DNA from: Duncaniella muricolitica
GTDB lineage: Bacteria > Bacteroidota > Bacteroidia > Bacteroidales > Muribaculaceae
Reading direction: 5' to 3'
Length of the DNA stretch: 64,000 nt
NCBI GenBank assembly: GCA_025808375.1
Contig: CP061009.1
Span: 992,001 to 1,056,000, forward strand
The notes beneath the pieces are model-generated. The model was not told the origin of the DNA. It was given only the letters and a program-made list of their open reading frames with translations, and ran no database searches. Shown one piece after another: positions 40,186 to 47,669 of this stretch (its first letter is position 1; each line of letters starts with the position of its first letter). Made by a program: the position numbers and the translations under genes.

Positions 40186-42774
40186 TCAGTTCTTGAACAC
40201 TATGTCGTTGCCGTCATAGTCGATGATGATGGGGTGGTCGCGGTCGACCTTCTGGGCAAGGATGTCCTTGCTGAGCTGGTTGAGCACCATGCGGTGGATG
40301 ACTCGCTTGACGGGACGCGCGCCAAACTCGGGGTCATAGCCCTCCTCGGCAAGATACTTGAGAGCGGCCGGTGTCACCTCGAGGGTGATGCCGTTGGCGG
40401 CAAGCATCTTACGGATGGAGCGTATCTGCAGGCCGACGATTTCCTCGATTTCGGCTTCGTCGAGCGGGGTGAACATGATAATCTCGTCGATGCGGTTGAG
40501 AAACTCGGGGCGGATGGTCTGCTTGAGCAGTTCCACCACTTCGTTTTTGGTCTTCTCTATGGTCTCCTCGCGGTTGTCGGCCGTCATCTTGGCAAAGTTG
40601 TCGCGGATGAGGGGCGAGCCCATGTTGGAGGTCATGATGATGATGGTGTTCTTGAAGTTGACCATTCTGCCCTTGTTGTCGGTGAGACGTCCGTCGTCGA
40701 GCACCTGGAGCAGTATGTTGAACACATCGGGATGAGCCTTCTCGATTTCATCGAAGAGCACTACCGAGTAGGGTTTTCGTCTCACGGCTTCGGTGAGCTG
40801 TCCGCCCTCGTCATAACCTACATATCCCGGAGGCGCGCCTACGAGTCGGCTCACGGAGTGCTTCTCCTGATATTCGCTCATGTCGATACGTGTCATCATG
40901 TTCTCGTCGTCAAAGAGGTATTCGGCCAGAGCCTTTGCAAGCTCGGTCTTTCCTACGCCCGTAGTGCCGAGAAATATGAATGAACCTATGGGGCGGCGCG
41001 GGTCGTTGAGTCCGGCACGCGAGCGGCGCACGGCGTCGGCTATGGCACGGATGGCGTCGTTCTGACCCACTACGCGGTGATGGAGCTCAGTCTCGAGATG
41101 GAGCAGTTTCTCCTTTTCGGTCTGTACCATCTTGTTGACTGGTATGCCGGTCCAGCGCGACACGACATCGGCTATGTCCTCCGAGTCGACTTCCTCTTTG
41201 ATGAGAGCCTTTTCGCCCTGCATGGAGCGGAGCTGATCCTGGATGGTCTCGTTTTCCTGCTCCTTCTGACGTATGCGTGAGTAGCGTATTTCGGCCACCT
41301 TGGCATAGTCACCCTCGCGCTCGGCGCGCTCGGCGTCAAAAGCCAGTTGCTCGATGTCGATTTTGTTTTGCTGGATTTTGTTAATCAACTCCTTCTCGGC
41401 CTTCCACTTGGCGGTAAACTCCTTCTCGCGGTCGCGCAGGTCGGCGAGTTCTTTTTCGATTTCCTTGACCTTGGGTTTGTCGCCCTCGCGTTTGATGGCC
41501 TCGCGCTCAATCTCCTTCTGGGCGATCAGGCGGGTGATTTCATCGAGAGCCTGGGGCACCGAGTCAATCTCGAGGCGGAGCTTGGAGGCGGCCTCGTCGA
41601 CCAGGTCGATGGCCTTGTCGGGGAGGAATCGGTCGGTGATGTAACGCTCCGAGAGGGTGACGGCGGCGATAATCGCCTCATCGCGGATGCGCACCTTGTG
41701 GTGGTTCTCGTAGCGTTCCTTCAGTCCGCGCAGGATGGCGATGGCGGCGGCCTCGTCAGGCTCGTTGACCATCACTTTCTGGAAACGACGCTCGAGGGCC
41801 TTGTCCTTCTCGAAGTATTTCTGATATTCGTCGAGAGTGGTCGCTCCTATCGAGCGGAGTTCGCCGCGGGCAAGAGCCGGCTTGAGGATATTTGCGGCAT
41901 CCATGGCACCCTCGCCTTTACCGGCACCCACGAGAGTGTGGATTTCGTCGATAAAGAGGATGATTTCGCCGTCCGCGCCGGTCACTTCGTTGACGATGGC
42001 CTTGAGTCGCTCCTCAAATTCACCTTTGTACTTCGCACCGGCCACAAGCGCGCCCATGTCGAGCGAGTAGATCTGCTTGGTGCGCAGATTTTCGGGCACA
42101 TCGCCGCGCACTATTCGCTGGGCGAGGCCCTCGGCGATGGCTGTCTTGCCGGTGCCCGGCTCGCCGATGAGCATGGGGTTGTTTTTGGTGCGCCGCGATA
42201 GTATCTGGAGCACACGACGTATCTCGTCGTCACGTCCGATCACAGGGTCGAGTTTGCCTTCACGCGCGCGTTCATTAAGATTGATGGCATACTTCGACAG
42301 GGCCTGATAGGTGTCCTCCGCGCTCTGGTCGGTGGCTTTCTTGCCTTTGCGAAGCTCGGCCACTGCGGCCTCCATTTCACGTTGGCTCAATCCGGCATCC
42401 TTGAGGATTGTAGCGGCCGGAGAGTTGACCGTGAAGATGGCCATAAGCAGAGCCTCGAGTGTGACATACTCGTCACCCTGCTTTTTGGCAATGTCAAGAG
42501 CTTTCTGGAGCACGTCGTTGGAAGTGCGGCTGAGGTAAGGTTCGCCACCCGATACTTTGGGCTCGGCTGCAATCCTGTCATCAACCTGACGCATCAAGGC
42601 GGCGGCGTTGGCACCTACCTTGGAGAAAATAAAGTTGATGAGCGACTCTCCCTCAGTCATCACTCCCTTGAGCAGATGCACAGGTTCGATGGCCTGATTG
42701 CCTGCTGCGCGGGCTATCTCTATCGACTTCTGTATCGCCTCCTGAGATTTTATGGTGAAGTTGTTGAAGTTCAT
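40186..42774 (-). CDS. clpB: Disaggregase ClpB
   Basis: Hsp100 ATPase of 862 residues that rescues aggregated proteins with DnaK. N-terminal Clp repeat domain about 1-145; NBD1 with Walker A GEPGTGKTAIAEGLA near 205 and Walker B LFIDEIHTLVGAG; coiled-coil middle domain about 400-530 (the feature separating ClpB from ClpA/C); NBD2 with GTTGVGKTELAKALAEYLF near 605 and VVLFDEIEKAHPD. Typical length. Confidence 0.96.
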   Translation of the reverse strand: MNFNNFTIKSQEAIQKSIEIARAAGNQAIEPVHLLKGVMTEGESLINFIFSKVGANAAALMRQVDDRIAAEPKVSGGEPYLSRTSNDVLQKALDIAKKQGDEYVTLEALLMAIFTVNSPAATILKDAGLSQREMEAAVAELRKGKKATDQSAEDTYQALSKYAINLNERAREGKLDPVIGRDDEIRRVLQILSRRTKNNPMLIGEPGTGKTAIAEGLAQRIVRGDVPENLRTKQIYSLDMGALVAGAKYKGEFEERLKAIVNEVTGADGEIILFIDEIHTLVGAGKGEGAMDAANILKPALARGELRSIGATTLDEYQKYFEKDKALERRFQKVMVNEPDEAAAIAILRGLKERYENHHKVRIRDEAIIAAVTLSERYITDRFLPDKAIDLVDEAASKLRLEIDSVPQALDEITRLIAQKEIEREAIKREGDKPKVKEIEKELADLRDREKEFTAKWKAEKELINKIQQNKIDIEQLAFDAERAEREGDYAKVAEIRYSRIRQKEQENETIQDQLRSMQGEKALIKEEVDSEDIADVVSRWTGIPVNKMVQTEKEKLLHLETELHHRVVGQNDAIRAIADAVRRSRAGLNDPRRPIGSFIFLGTTGVGKTELAKALAEYLFDDENMMTRIDMSEYQEKHSVSRLVGAPPGYVGYDEGGQLTEAVRRKPYSVVLFDEIEKAHPDVFNILLQVLDDGRLTDNKGRMVNFKNTIIIMTSNMGSPLIRDNFAKMTADNREETIEKTKNEVVELLKQTIRPEFLNRIDEIIMFTPLDEAEIEEIVGLQIRSIRKMLAANGITLEVTPAALKYLAEEGYDPEFGARPVKRVIHRMVLNQLSKDILAQKVDRDHPIIIDYDGNDIVFKN

Positions 42775-42943
42775 AGTCTGTACTTTAATATATGTAGTAG
42801 GTAAGTTGAATGTTCGTGATATATTCTCTCATACCATATTAACAAAAATCGTGCCAATTGGTTTTATGCCTCGCACGAAGAGTCAGGCCGACATGACAAT
42901 GCTGACATTTTAACCGTAGGTGTATGACAAAGTTTAACATAGC

Positions 42944-42980
42944 CGGGCAATAATGTTGCCCGATGATGACGGTAAATTTG
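42944..42980 (+). promoter_or_regulatory. Inverted repeat and -7 element before the 94-residue ORF
   Basis: CGGGCAA (42944-42950) and TTGCCCG (42956-42962) form a perfect 7-bp inverted repeat with a TAATG spacer. TAAATTTG at 42973-42980 is an exact -7 element 29 bp before the start codon. The repeat occupies the place of the -33 element, so it could be an operator. Confidence 0.45.
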
Positions 42981-43009
42981 CAGTGTAAAACAATTAAACT
43001 CTTAAAGAT

Positions 43010-43294
43010 ATGATCTCCATCCATCGTACCGACCTGTTGCAAGTCACAGCCCAGTCATGCGGCATAGTGCTTCTGTCGCTCACCATGAGCGGAGCCTCGA
43101 CACTCACCGACGTGTTTCGTCAGGTGAAAGAGTCGGCACCATGCGATGCGGGCATAGTCACAGTGAGGTTGCGCAACCGCACTCAGGGGTGGACGCAGCA
43201 ACATAATCTTGTGTTGCGCCGTTCACGCCCGGCCACTCCGTCGTCACGCAATACCGACGAATATCCTTCGCTTTTCGGAGAATGGAATGTGTAA
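43010..43294 (+). CDS. Small hypothetical protein, 94 residues
   Basis: Unrecognised soluble protein starting MISIHRTDLLQVTAQSCGIV. The N-terminal half is hydrophobic and helix-like (about 10-35), the second half basic (VTVRLRNRTQGWTQQHN, then LRRSRPATPSSRN). It is not a convincing transmembrane protein. It has its own likely promoter, an inverted repeat upstream and a family B palindrome after its stop codon, which together support a real gene. Confidence 0.5.
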   Translation: MISIHRTDLLQVTAQSCGIVLLSLTMSGASTLTDVFRQVKESAPCDAGIVTVRLRNRTQGWTQQHNLVLRRSRPATPSSRNTDEYPSLFGEWNV

Positions 43295-43312
43295 TATATC
43301 CGACTCCGGGGT

Positions 43313-43442
43313 GATACATAAATACAAAAGTTTCAGAAGAAACATAAGTCTTTTTATTTACTTCAGCCGTCTGTTTTTGCAGACAACTAAAAAAATAAAA
43401 GAAAACTTATGTTTCTTCTGAAACTTTTGTACTTATGTATCT
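43313..43442. repeat. Family B palindrome, copy B8
   Basis: ATACAAAAGTTTCAGAAGAA and on (43322-43349) pairs with 43405-43430; the outermost ATACATA (43314) pairs with TATGTAT near 43434-43440. Inner TGTCTGCAAAA-like bases give a small extra hairpin. It sits between convergent genes. Confidence 0.75.
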
Positions 43443-43465
43443 GTCAGTCGGAGACTAAACTGATG

Positions 43466-43813
43466 TTATGCCTTGAAAGCGTCGGCTACATAACCCTGCT
43501 CCTTGGTGGGGGTAGCTGCGAGAACTATAAACCAGATGCCGCCGATGAGGGGGACGAGGTTGATGAGAATCCACCATCCGCTCTTGCCGATGTCATGCAT
43601 GCGGCGGATGCCGACTGCGATGCCGGGAATGATGTTGACGAGGCAGAATATGCTATAGAGAATCATGCCTATCTTGCCCAGGCACAGTAGGATTGCATAT
43701 ACAACAATCAGATAGAGCAGGGGATACCAGTACTCAGCGCGGGTGGCGCGGCCGTTGAAGTTGGCATAATTGCTGTAGAAACGCTTTACAGCTTCGATAA
43801 ATGTGATGTTCAT
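43466..43813 (-). CDS. DUF805 membrane protein
   Basis: Inner-membrane protein of 115 residues with about three transmembrane segments. Start at 43813 (MNITFIEAVKRFYSNYANFN). It carries the DUF805 signatures NGRATRAEYWYPLL near 19-32 and GIRRMHDIGKSGWWILINLV near 71-90. A longer frame reaching into the nuclease gene is rejected. The function of this family is not known. Confidence 0.88.
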   Translation of the reverse strand: MNITFIEAVKRFYSNYANFNGRATRAEYWYPLLYLIVVYAILLCLGKIGMILYSIFCLVNIIPGIAVGIRRMHDIGKSGWWILINLVPLIGGIWFIVLAATPTKEQGYVADAFKA

Positions 43814-43862
43814 GGTTGTAATTTTTAATTGGTTAATATTGGAAGATTGGAAAAACGTTGTG

Positions 43863-44684
43863 TCAGAAAGTGTCGGGGCTCTTGGCGTGCTTGTATTGCG
43901 GGTCGTAGATGGAGTTGAGCACATGGGCCAGACGCAGACCTCCGATAAGGAGCTGTGACTCTATGACGGGCGACCACTCGGCCACTTCGTCATAGCTGAA
44001 TGAGCCGTTGGCCGGGATGCCGCTGTAGATGTCGCGGCATATCTGCACTGTCTTCTGGCCCCAGTCATCGAGATTGCCTCCGATGATCACGACCTCGGCC
44101 TCTTCAGGCACACGGTCGATCTGCTGCTGCCACTCGGTGTAACCCCACTTGTGGGCCGACTCCACGAGATTGGTGTCCCAGATGCCGTGGAGATTGGTGT
44201 CGCGGCCAAAATATCTTACCTTTACATTGTTACCACCGCGGTCGGTAGAGCGTCCCATGTGCATGGGCTGGTGGAGGTCGCCCATGAGGTGAATCACCAT
44301 CTTCATGGCCAGCTCATGGTCGGCCTTGGTCTTGGTGGAGTCGGCGAGGATACCGATGTTCATGCGCAGGGCCTGTACGATGTCGCCACCGGCCTGTTCG
44401 GGCTGAGTCCAATAGGTCTTGTCGGCATCAACATTTTTATAGTGCCAGGTCTTGGAGTAGGCATATTCGGGAGTGTGGCTGGCGTTGTCGAGCCAGTTGG
44501 CCCAATAGACGGGGCTCATGCCGTCAAGAATATCGGCCACAGCCTCGGCGGTGGCGGGGGTGAAGTGTTGTTCTGCTATATAGGCTGTCACGTCATGGCC
44601 TTTCTGGCCCCATGCCATGGCCGACAGGGCGGTGGTTATCGAAAGTGTGCCTAAGAATAGTCGTTTGATTAAATTGGCTTTCAT
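43863..44684 (-). CDS. S1/P1-type nuclease
   Basis: Exported zinc-dependent nuclease of 273 residues. The signal peptide (MKANLIKRLFLGTLSITTAL) ends at AMA, so the mature protein starts with WGQKGHDVTAYIAEQH; the N-terminal tryptophan and the histidines/aspartates (W, H in GHD, H in HLMGDLHQPMH, D in GNNVKVRYFGRDTNLHGIWD split over the site) are the tri-zinc ligands. It degrades single-stranded nucleic acid or 3'-nucleotides outside the cytoplasm. Promoter at 44733-44765. Confidence 0.9.
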   Translation of the reverse strand: MKANLIKRLFLGTLSITTALSAMAWGQKGHDVTAYIAEQHFTPATAEAVADILDGMSPVYWANWLDNASHTPEYAYSKTWHYKNVDADKTYWTQPEQAGGDIVQALRMNIGILADSTKTKADHELAMKMVIHLMGDLHQPMHMGRSTDRGGNNVKVRYFGRDTNLHGIWDTNLVESAHKWGYTEWQQQIDRVPEEAEVVIIGGNLDDWGQKTVQICRDIYSGIPANGSFSYDEVAEWSPVIESQLLIGGLRLAHVLNSIYDPQYKHAKSPDTF

Positions 44685-44732
44685 TTTTTTGATTGGTAGG
44701 TGTAAGTAGTTCGTTGAAATTTTTTTGTCACT

Positions 44733-44765
44733 CAAAAGTACGATTTTTCTACAAAATGCCACAAA
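44733..44765 (-). promoter_or_regulatory. Promoter of the S1/P1 nuclease
   Basis: Minus strand: TTTG at 44765-44762, a 21-nt spacer and TACTTTTG at 44740-44733. Confidence 0.55.
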
Positions 44766-44863
44766 TATTTCTTAACAAAAATTCGGCATAAGCGTCATTT
44801 TTTGCCCAATTTACTCTTTTAAGGTTAATTTTAGTTAATGGGTGAAATTATTAGCTTGAAAAA

Positions 44864-44895
44864 TTTGGACAATTTGAGTCTGCGATATACTTTTG
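44864..44895 (+). promoter_or_regulatory. Promoter of a candidate short RNA upstream of gdhA
   Basis: TTTG at 44864-44867, a 20-nt spacer and TACTTTTG at 44888-44895, both exact matches. Confidence 0.65.
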
Positions 44896-44901
44896 CCACA
44901 A

Positions 44902-44968
44902 GTTTTTCATGGTATTAGATTTAAGGTAGAAAAGTTATTCGTCGCGATGACGAGTAAATTTTTTTTTT
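44902..44968 (+). ncRNA. Candidate short RNA (about 65 nt) ending in a canonical terminator
   Basis: From the promoter at 44864-44895 to a textbook intrinsic terminator: TTATTCGTC (44935-44940 and 44941-44943) pairs with GACGAGTAA (44949-44957), loop GCGAT, followed by ten T (44959-44968). The single-stranded part contains TTTTTCATGGTATTAGATTT and AAGGTAG. It could be a free small RNA or an attenuated leader of gdhA, which has a second promoter downstream. I have the impression that this CATGGTATTAGATTTAAGG sequence is conserved in Bacteroidota leaders, but cannot verify it. The rest of the 44685-45227 gap is AT-rich promoter DNA. Confidence 0.6.
44935..44968 (+). terminator. Intrinsic terminator with ten-T tract
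   Basis: Nine-pair stem with one G-U, a 5-nt loop and T10. It is the clearest intrinsic terminator in the window. Confidence 0.85.
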
Positions 44969-45095
44969 GCATGTATTTAAGATTGGAATAAATAGATTAT
45001 TGTTACACTATTTCTTCGTTTCGCGTCATTTTACTTGTTTTTTAGCCTTGTGACTTCATAACTTTAATAAATTTCGCAACTTTTATTGCAAATGT

Positions 45096-45126
45096 TTTGG
45101 TTATTGCGATAATATATGTAACTTTG
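45096..45126 (+). promoter_or_regulatory. gdhA promoter
   Basis: TTTG at 45096-45099, a 19-nt spacer and TAACTTTG at 45119-45126. The leader is about 95 nt. Confidence 0.65.
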
Positions 45127-45227
45127 CCGTGAAAAGTACGGAAAGAAAAGAAAATTGGTGCGAAAACCTCTCTTTTTTGAGCAGTACACAATAATTATAA
45201 CCAAAAAGACAACAATTTGACTAAGGT

Positions 45228-46565
45228 ATGAAAGCAGTAGAAGTGATTGATGACCTGAAGCGTCGTTTTCCCAACGAACCCGAGTATATCCAGGCCGTAG
45301 ACGAGGTGCTCACCACCATCGAGGACGTATATAACGAGAATCCCGAGTTTGAACGCTACAACCTCATAGAGCGTCTCTGCATACCCGACCGCATCTTCTC
45401 ATTCCGTGTATCGTGGGTCGACGACAAGGGCAAAGTCCACAACAACATGGGTTATCGCGTGCAGCACAACAACGCTATCGGTCCCTACAAGGGCGGCATC
45501 CGCTTCCACTCGTCGGTCAACCTCTCAATTCTCAAATTTCTTGCCTTTGAGCAGACTTTCAAGAACTCTCTGACCACCCTCGCCATGGGCGGAGCCAAGG
45601 GAGGCAGCGACTTCTCGCCCCGCGGCAAGAGCGACATGGAGGTGATGCGCTTCTGCCAGGCCTTCATTACCGAGCTGTGGCGTCAGATAGGCCCCGACAC
45701 CGACGTACCAGCCGGCGACATAGGCGTTGGCGGCCGTGAGGTCGGCTACATGTTTGGCCAATACAAGAAAATGGCCCGCGAGTTTACAGGCACATTCACC
45801 GGCAAAGGCCTCGAATTTGGCGGCTCCAAGATACGTCCCGAGGCCACAGGATACGGCAACGTATATTTCCTCCTCGAGATGCTCCGCACACGCGGCATTG
45901 ACATCGCCGGCAAGACCGTGGCTATCTCAGGCTCGGGTAATGTGGCTACCTATACAGCCGACAAGCTCCTCACACTCGGAGCAAAGGTTGTGTCGATGAG
46001 CGACTCTGACGGCACCATCTATGTGCCCGAAGGCATGACCCGCGAGCAGCTCGACTATGTATTCAAGCTCAAGAACGTGTATCGCGGCCGCATCCGTGAG
46101 TTTGCCGAAGAGTATGACTGCCAGTATTTCCCCGGCGAGCGTCCCTGGCACATTGCCAAGTGTGACATCGCGATGCCCTCGGCTACCCAGAACGAAATCG
46201 ACGGCGATGACGCACGTGCACTCATAGCCAACGGCTGTATCGCAGTGAGCGAGGGTGCCAACATGCCTTCGACTCCCGATGCCATACGCGAGTTCCAGAA
46301 AGCCCGCATACTCTATGCTCCCGGCAAGGCTGCCAACGCAGGCGGTGTGTCGGTGTCGGGTCTCGAAATGGCACAGAACTCTCAGAAGCTCTCATGGAGC
46401 GAGGAAGAGGTCGATGCCAAGCTCCAGCAGATTATGACCGAAATCCACAATCAGTGCGTGAAATACGGCACCGAGGAGGACGGATATATCAACTACGTGA
46501 AGGGTGCCAATGTGGCAGGCTTCATGAAAGTGGCCCGCGCCATGATGGCACAGGGTATCCTCTGA
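45228..46565 (+). CDS. gdhA: Glutamate dehydrogenase (NADP-type)
   Basis: Cytoplasmic hexameric enzyme of 445 residues, forming glutamate from 2-oxoglutarate and ammonia. It has substrate-binding GPYKGGIRFHSSVNLSILKF near 86-105, KNSLTTLAMGGAKGGSDFSP with the catalytic lysine near 125, DVPAGDIGVGGREVGYM near 163-179 and the coenzyme motif SGSGNVATYTADKL near 235-248. Length and the KNSLT form indicate the NADP-dependent class. It is the probable main ammonia-assimilation step; two hairpins terminate the gene. Confidence 0.95.
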   Translation: MKAVEVIDDLKRRFPNEPEYIQAVDEVLTTIEDVYNENPEFERYNLIERLCIPDRIFSFRVSWVDDKGKVHNNMGYRVQHNNAIGPYKGGIRFHSSVNLSILKFLAFEQTFKNSLTTLAMGGAKGGSDFSPRGKSDMEVMRFCQAFITELWRQIGPDTDVPAGDIGVGGREVGYMFGQYKKMAREFTGTFTGKGLEFGGSKIRPEATGYGNVYFLLEMLRTRGIDIAGKTVAISGSGNVATYTADKLLTLGAKVVSMSDSDGTIYVPEGMTREQLDYVFKLKNVYRGRIREFAEEYDCQYFPGERPWHIAKCDIAMPSATQNEIDGDDARALIANGCIAVSEGANMPSTPDAIREFQKARILYAPGKAANAGGVSVSGLEMAQNSQKLSWSEEEVDAKLQQIMTEIHNQCVKYGTEEDGYINYVKGANVAGFMKVARAMMAQGIL

Positions 46566-46591
46566 TAAAGAACGGATGTTAAAAATGAGAT

Positions 46592-46626
46592 ACTGTCGGT
46601 TTTGATGTTATGAAAAAACCGACAGT
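46592..46626. terminator. First hairpin after gdhA
   Basis: ACTGTCGGTTTT (46592-46603) pairs perfectly with AAAACCGACAGT (46615-46626). Confidence 0.6.
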
Positions 46627-46629
46627 ACG

Positions 46630-46660
46630 GACGACAGGCATGAGCCTGTCGTCTTTTTTT
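46630..46660 (+). terminator. Intrinsic terminator of gdhA
   Basis: GACGACAGG (46630-46638), loop CATGAG, CCTGTCGTC (46645-46653) and seven T. Confidence 0.85.
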
Positions 46661-46675
46661 ACTCTATTTTACCTG

Positions 46676-47653
46676 TTATAGTCTGATCAGTTGATATTTT
46701 TGTGAGCCGAGGCCGATGGCTTCGCCGTGGTCGAGTGTGTGCATGCCGTGGCGTGAGTCGATGCGTTCGATGAGGTGGATTTTGCCGTGGTCTGACGACG
46801 AGCGCACCAGGTCGGTGCATGCGCGGTCGAGAGCCACAGGATCGAGCGAGGCAAGGATGCCGATGTCACCCATTTTGGGGTCCTCGGGCGAACTGTCACA
46901 GTCGCAGTCGACCGAGAGATTGTTGGCCACGCTTATGTACACGATGTTGTCACCGCAATGGTCGGCGACAGCCTTGGCTGCTTCGGCCATTGATTCGAGA
47001 AACATGTCCTGCTCGGCGAGATTCTGCCACAGGCTGTCGGGATTGGCCGTCTTGGCAGCCGAATGTATCCATGATTTACCGTTGGCCGAGGCTATGCCTA
47101 TCGACATGTTTTTGACCGCACCGCCAAATCCGCCCATTGCGTGGCCTTTGAAGTGTGACAGTATGATGGTGAAATCATATTTTGGGAAGTGCGAGCCCAC
47201 GATGTCATAGTCAAGATGTTTGCCTCCGTTGACCGGCAGTCTCACCTCGCCCTCGGCATCCATTATGTCGACCGGGGCTATTGCCGTGAAACCGTGCTCT
47301 TCGGCCGCCTTCATGTGTTCGGCAGTCGACGAGCGGCGGCCGTTATAGGCGGTGTTGCACTCTACGATAGTGCCATTGACTTTCTCTACGAGGGGTTTGA
47401 TGAGGTCAGGGCTGAGAAAATTGTGTCCACCCGGTTCGCCGGTCGAGATTTTCACGGCCACTTTGCCTTTGGCCTCGCGACCGAGAGCATCATAGATTTT
47501 CACAAGGTTTTCGGGAGTGATGTCGGTGAGCATGTACACCTTTGATGCAACGGTGTCGGCGGTCGACGTTTCGGATTCGGCCTGAGCCCTGGCCCCGGTG
47601 CAGGATGCTGTCAGCATGGCTGCCATGCACAGTGTGATGGAAAGTTTTTTCAT
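46676..47653 (-). CDS. DUF362-family lipoprotein
   Basis: Exported protein of 325 residues with a lipoprotein-like signal (MLTASC, cysteine 18). The DUF362 domain includes GEPGGHNFLSPDLIKPLVEK near 67-86, HFKGHAMGGFGGAVKNMSIG near 164-183 and a region with paired cysteines (DCDCDSS). Members often carry ferredoxin clusters, but here the usual CxxCxxCxxxC pattern is missing, so no iron-sulfur cluster is predicted. The role is unknown. It is 16 bp downstream of the TonB-dependent receptor and may be in one operon with it. Confidence 0.75.
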   Translation of the reverse strand: MKKLSITLCMAAMLTASCTGARAQAESETSTADTVASKVYMLTDITPENLVKIYDALGREAKGKVAVKISTGEPGGHNFLSPDLIKPLVEKVNGTIVECNTAYNGRRSSTAEHMKAAEEHGFTAIAPVDIMDAEGEVRLPVNGGKHLDYDIVGSHFPKYDFTIILSHFKGHAMGGFGGAVKNMSIGIASANGKSWIHSAAKTANPDSLWQNLAEQDMFLESMAEAAKAVADHCGDNIVYISVANNLSVDCDCDSSPEDPKMGDIGILASLDPVALDRACTDLVRSSSDHGKIHLIERIDSRHGMHTLDHGEAIGLGSQKYQLIRL

Positions 47654-47669
47654 TATATAAGGAATGGGT

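Noticed and set aside
46676..47653. Ferredoxin-type clusters in the DUF362 protein
   Set aside because: Only isolated cysteines (DCDCDSS) are present; no CxxCxxCxxxC motif.
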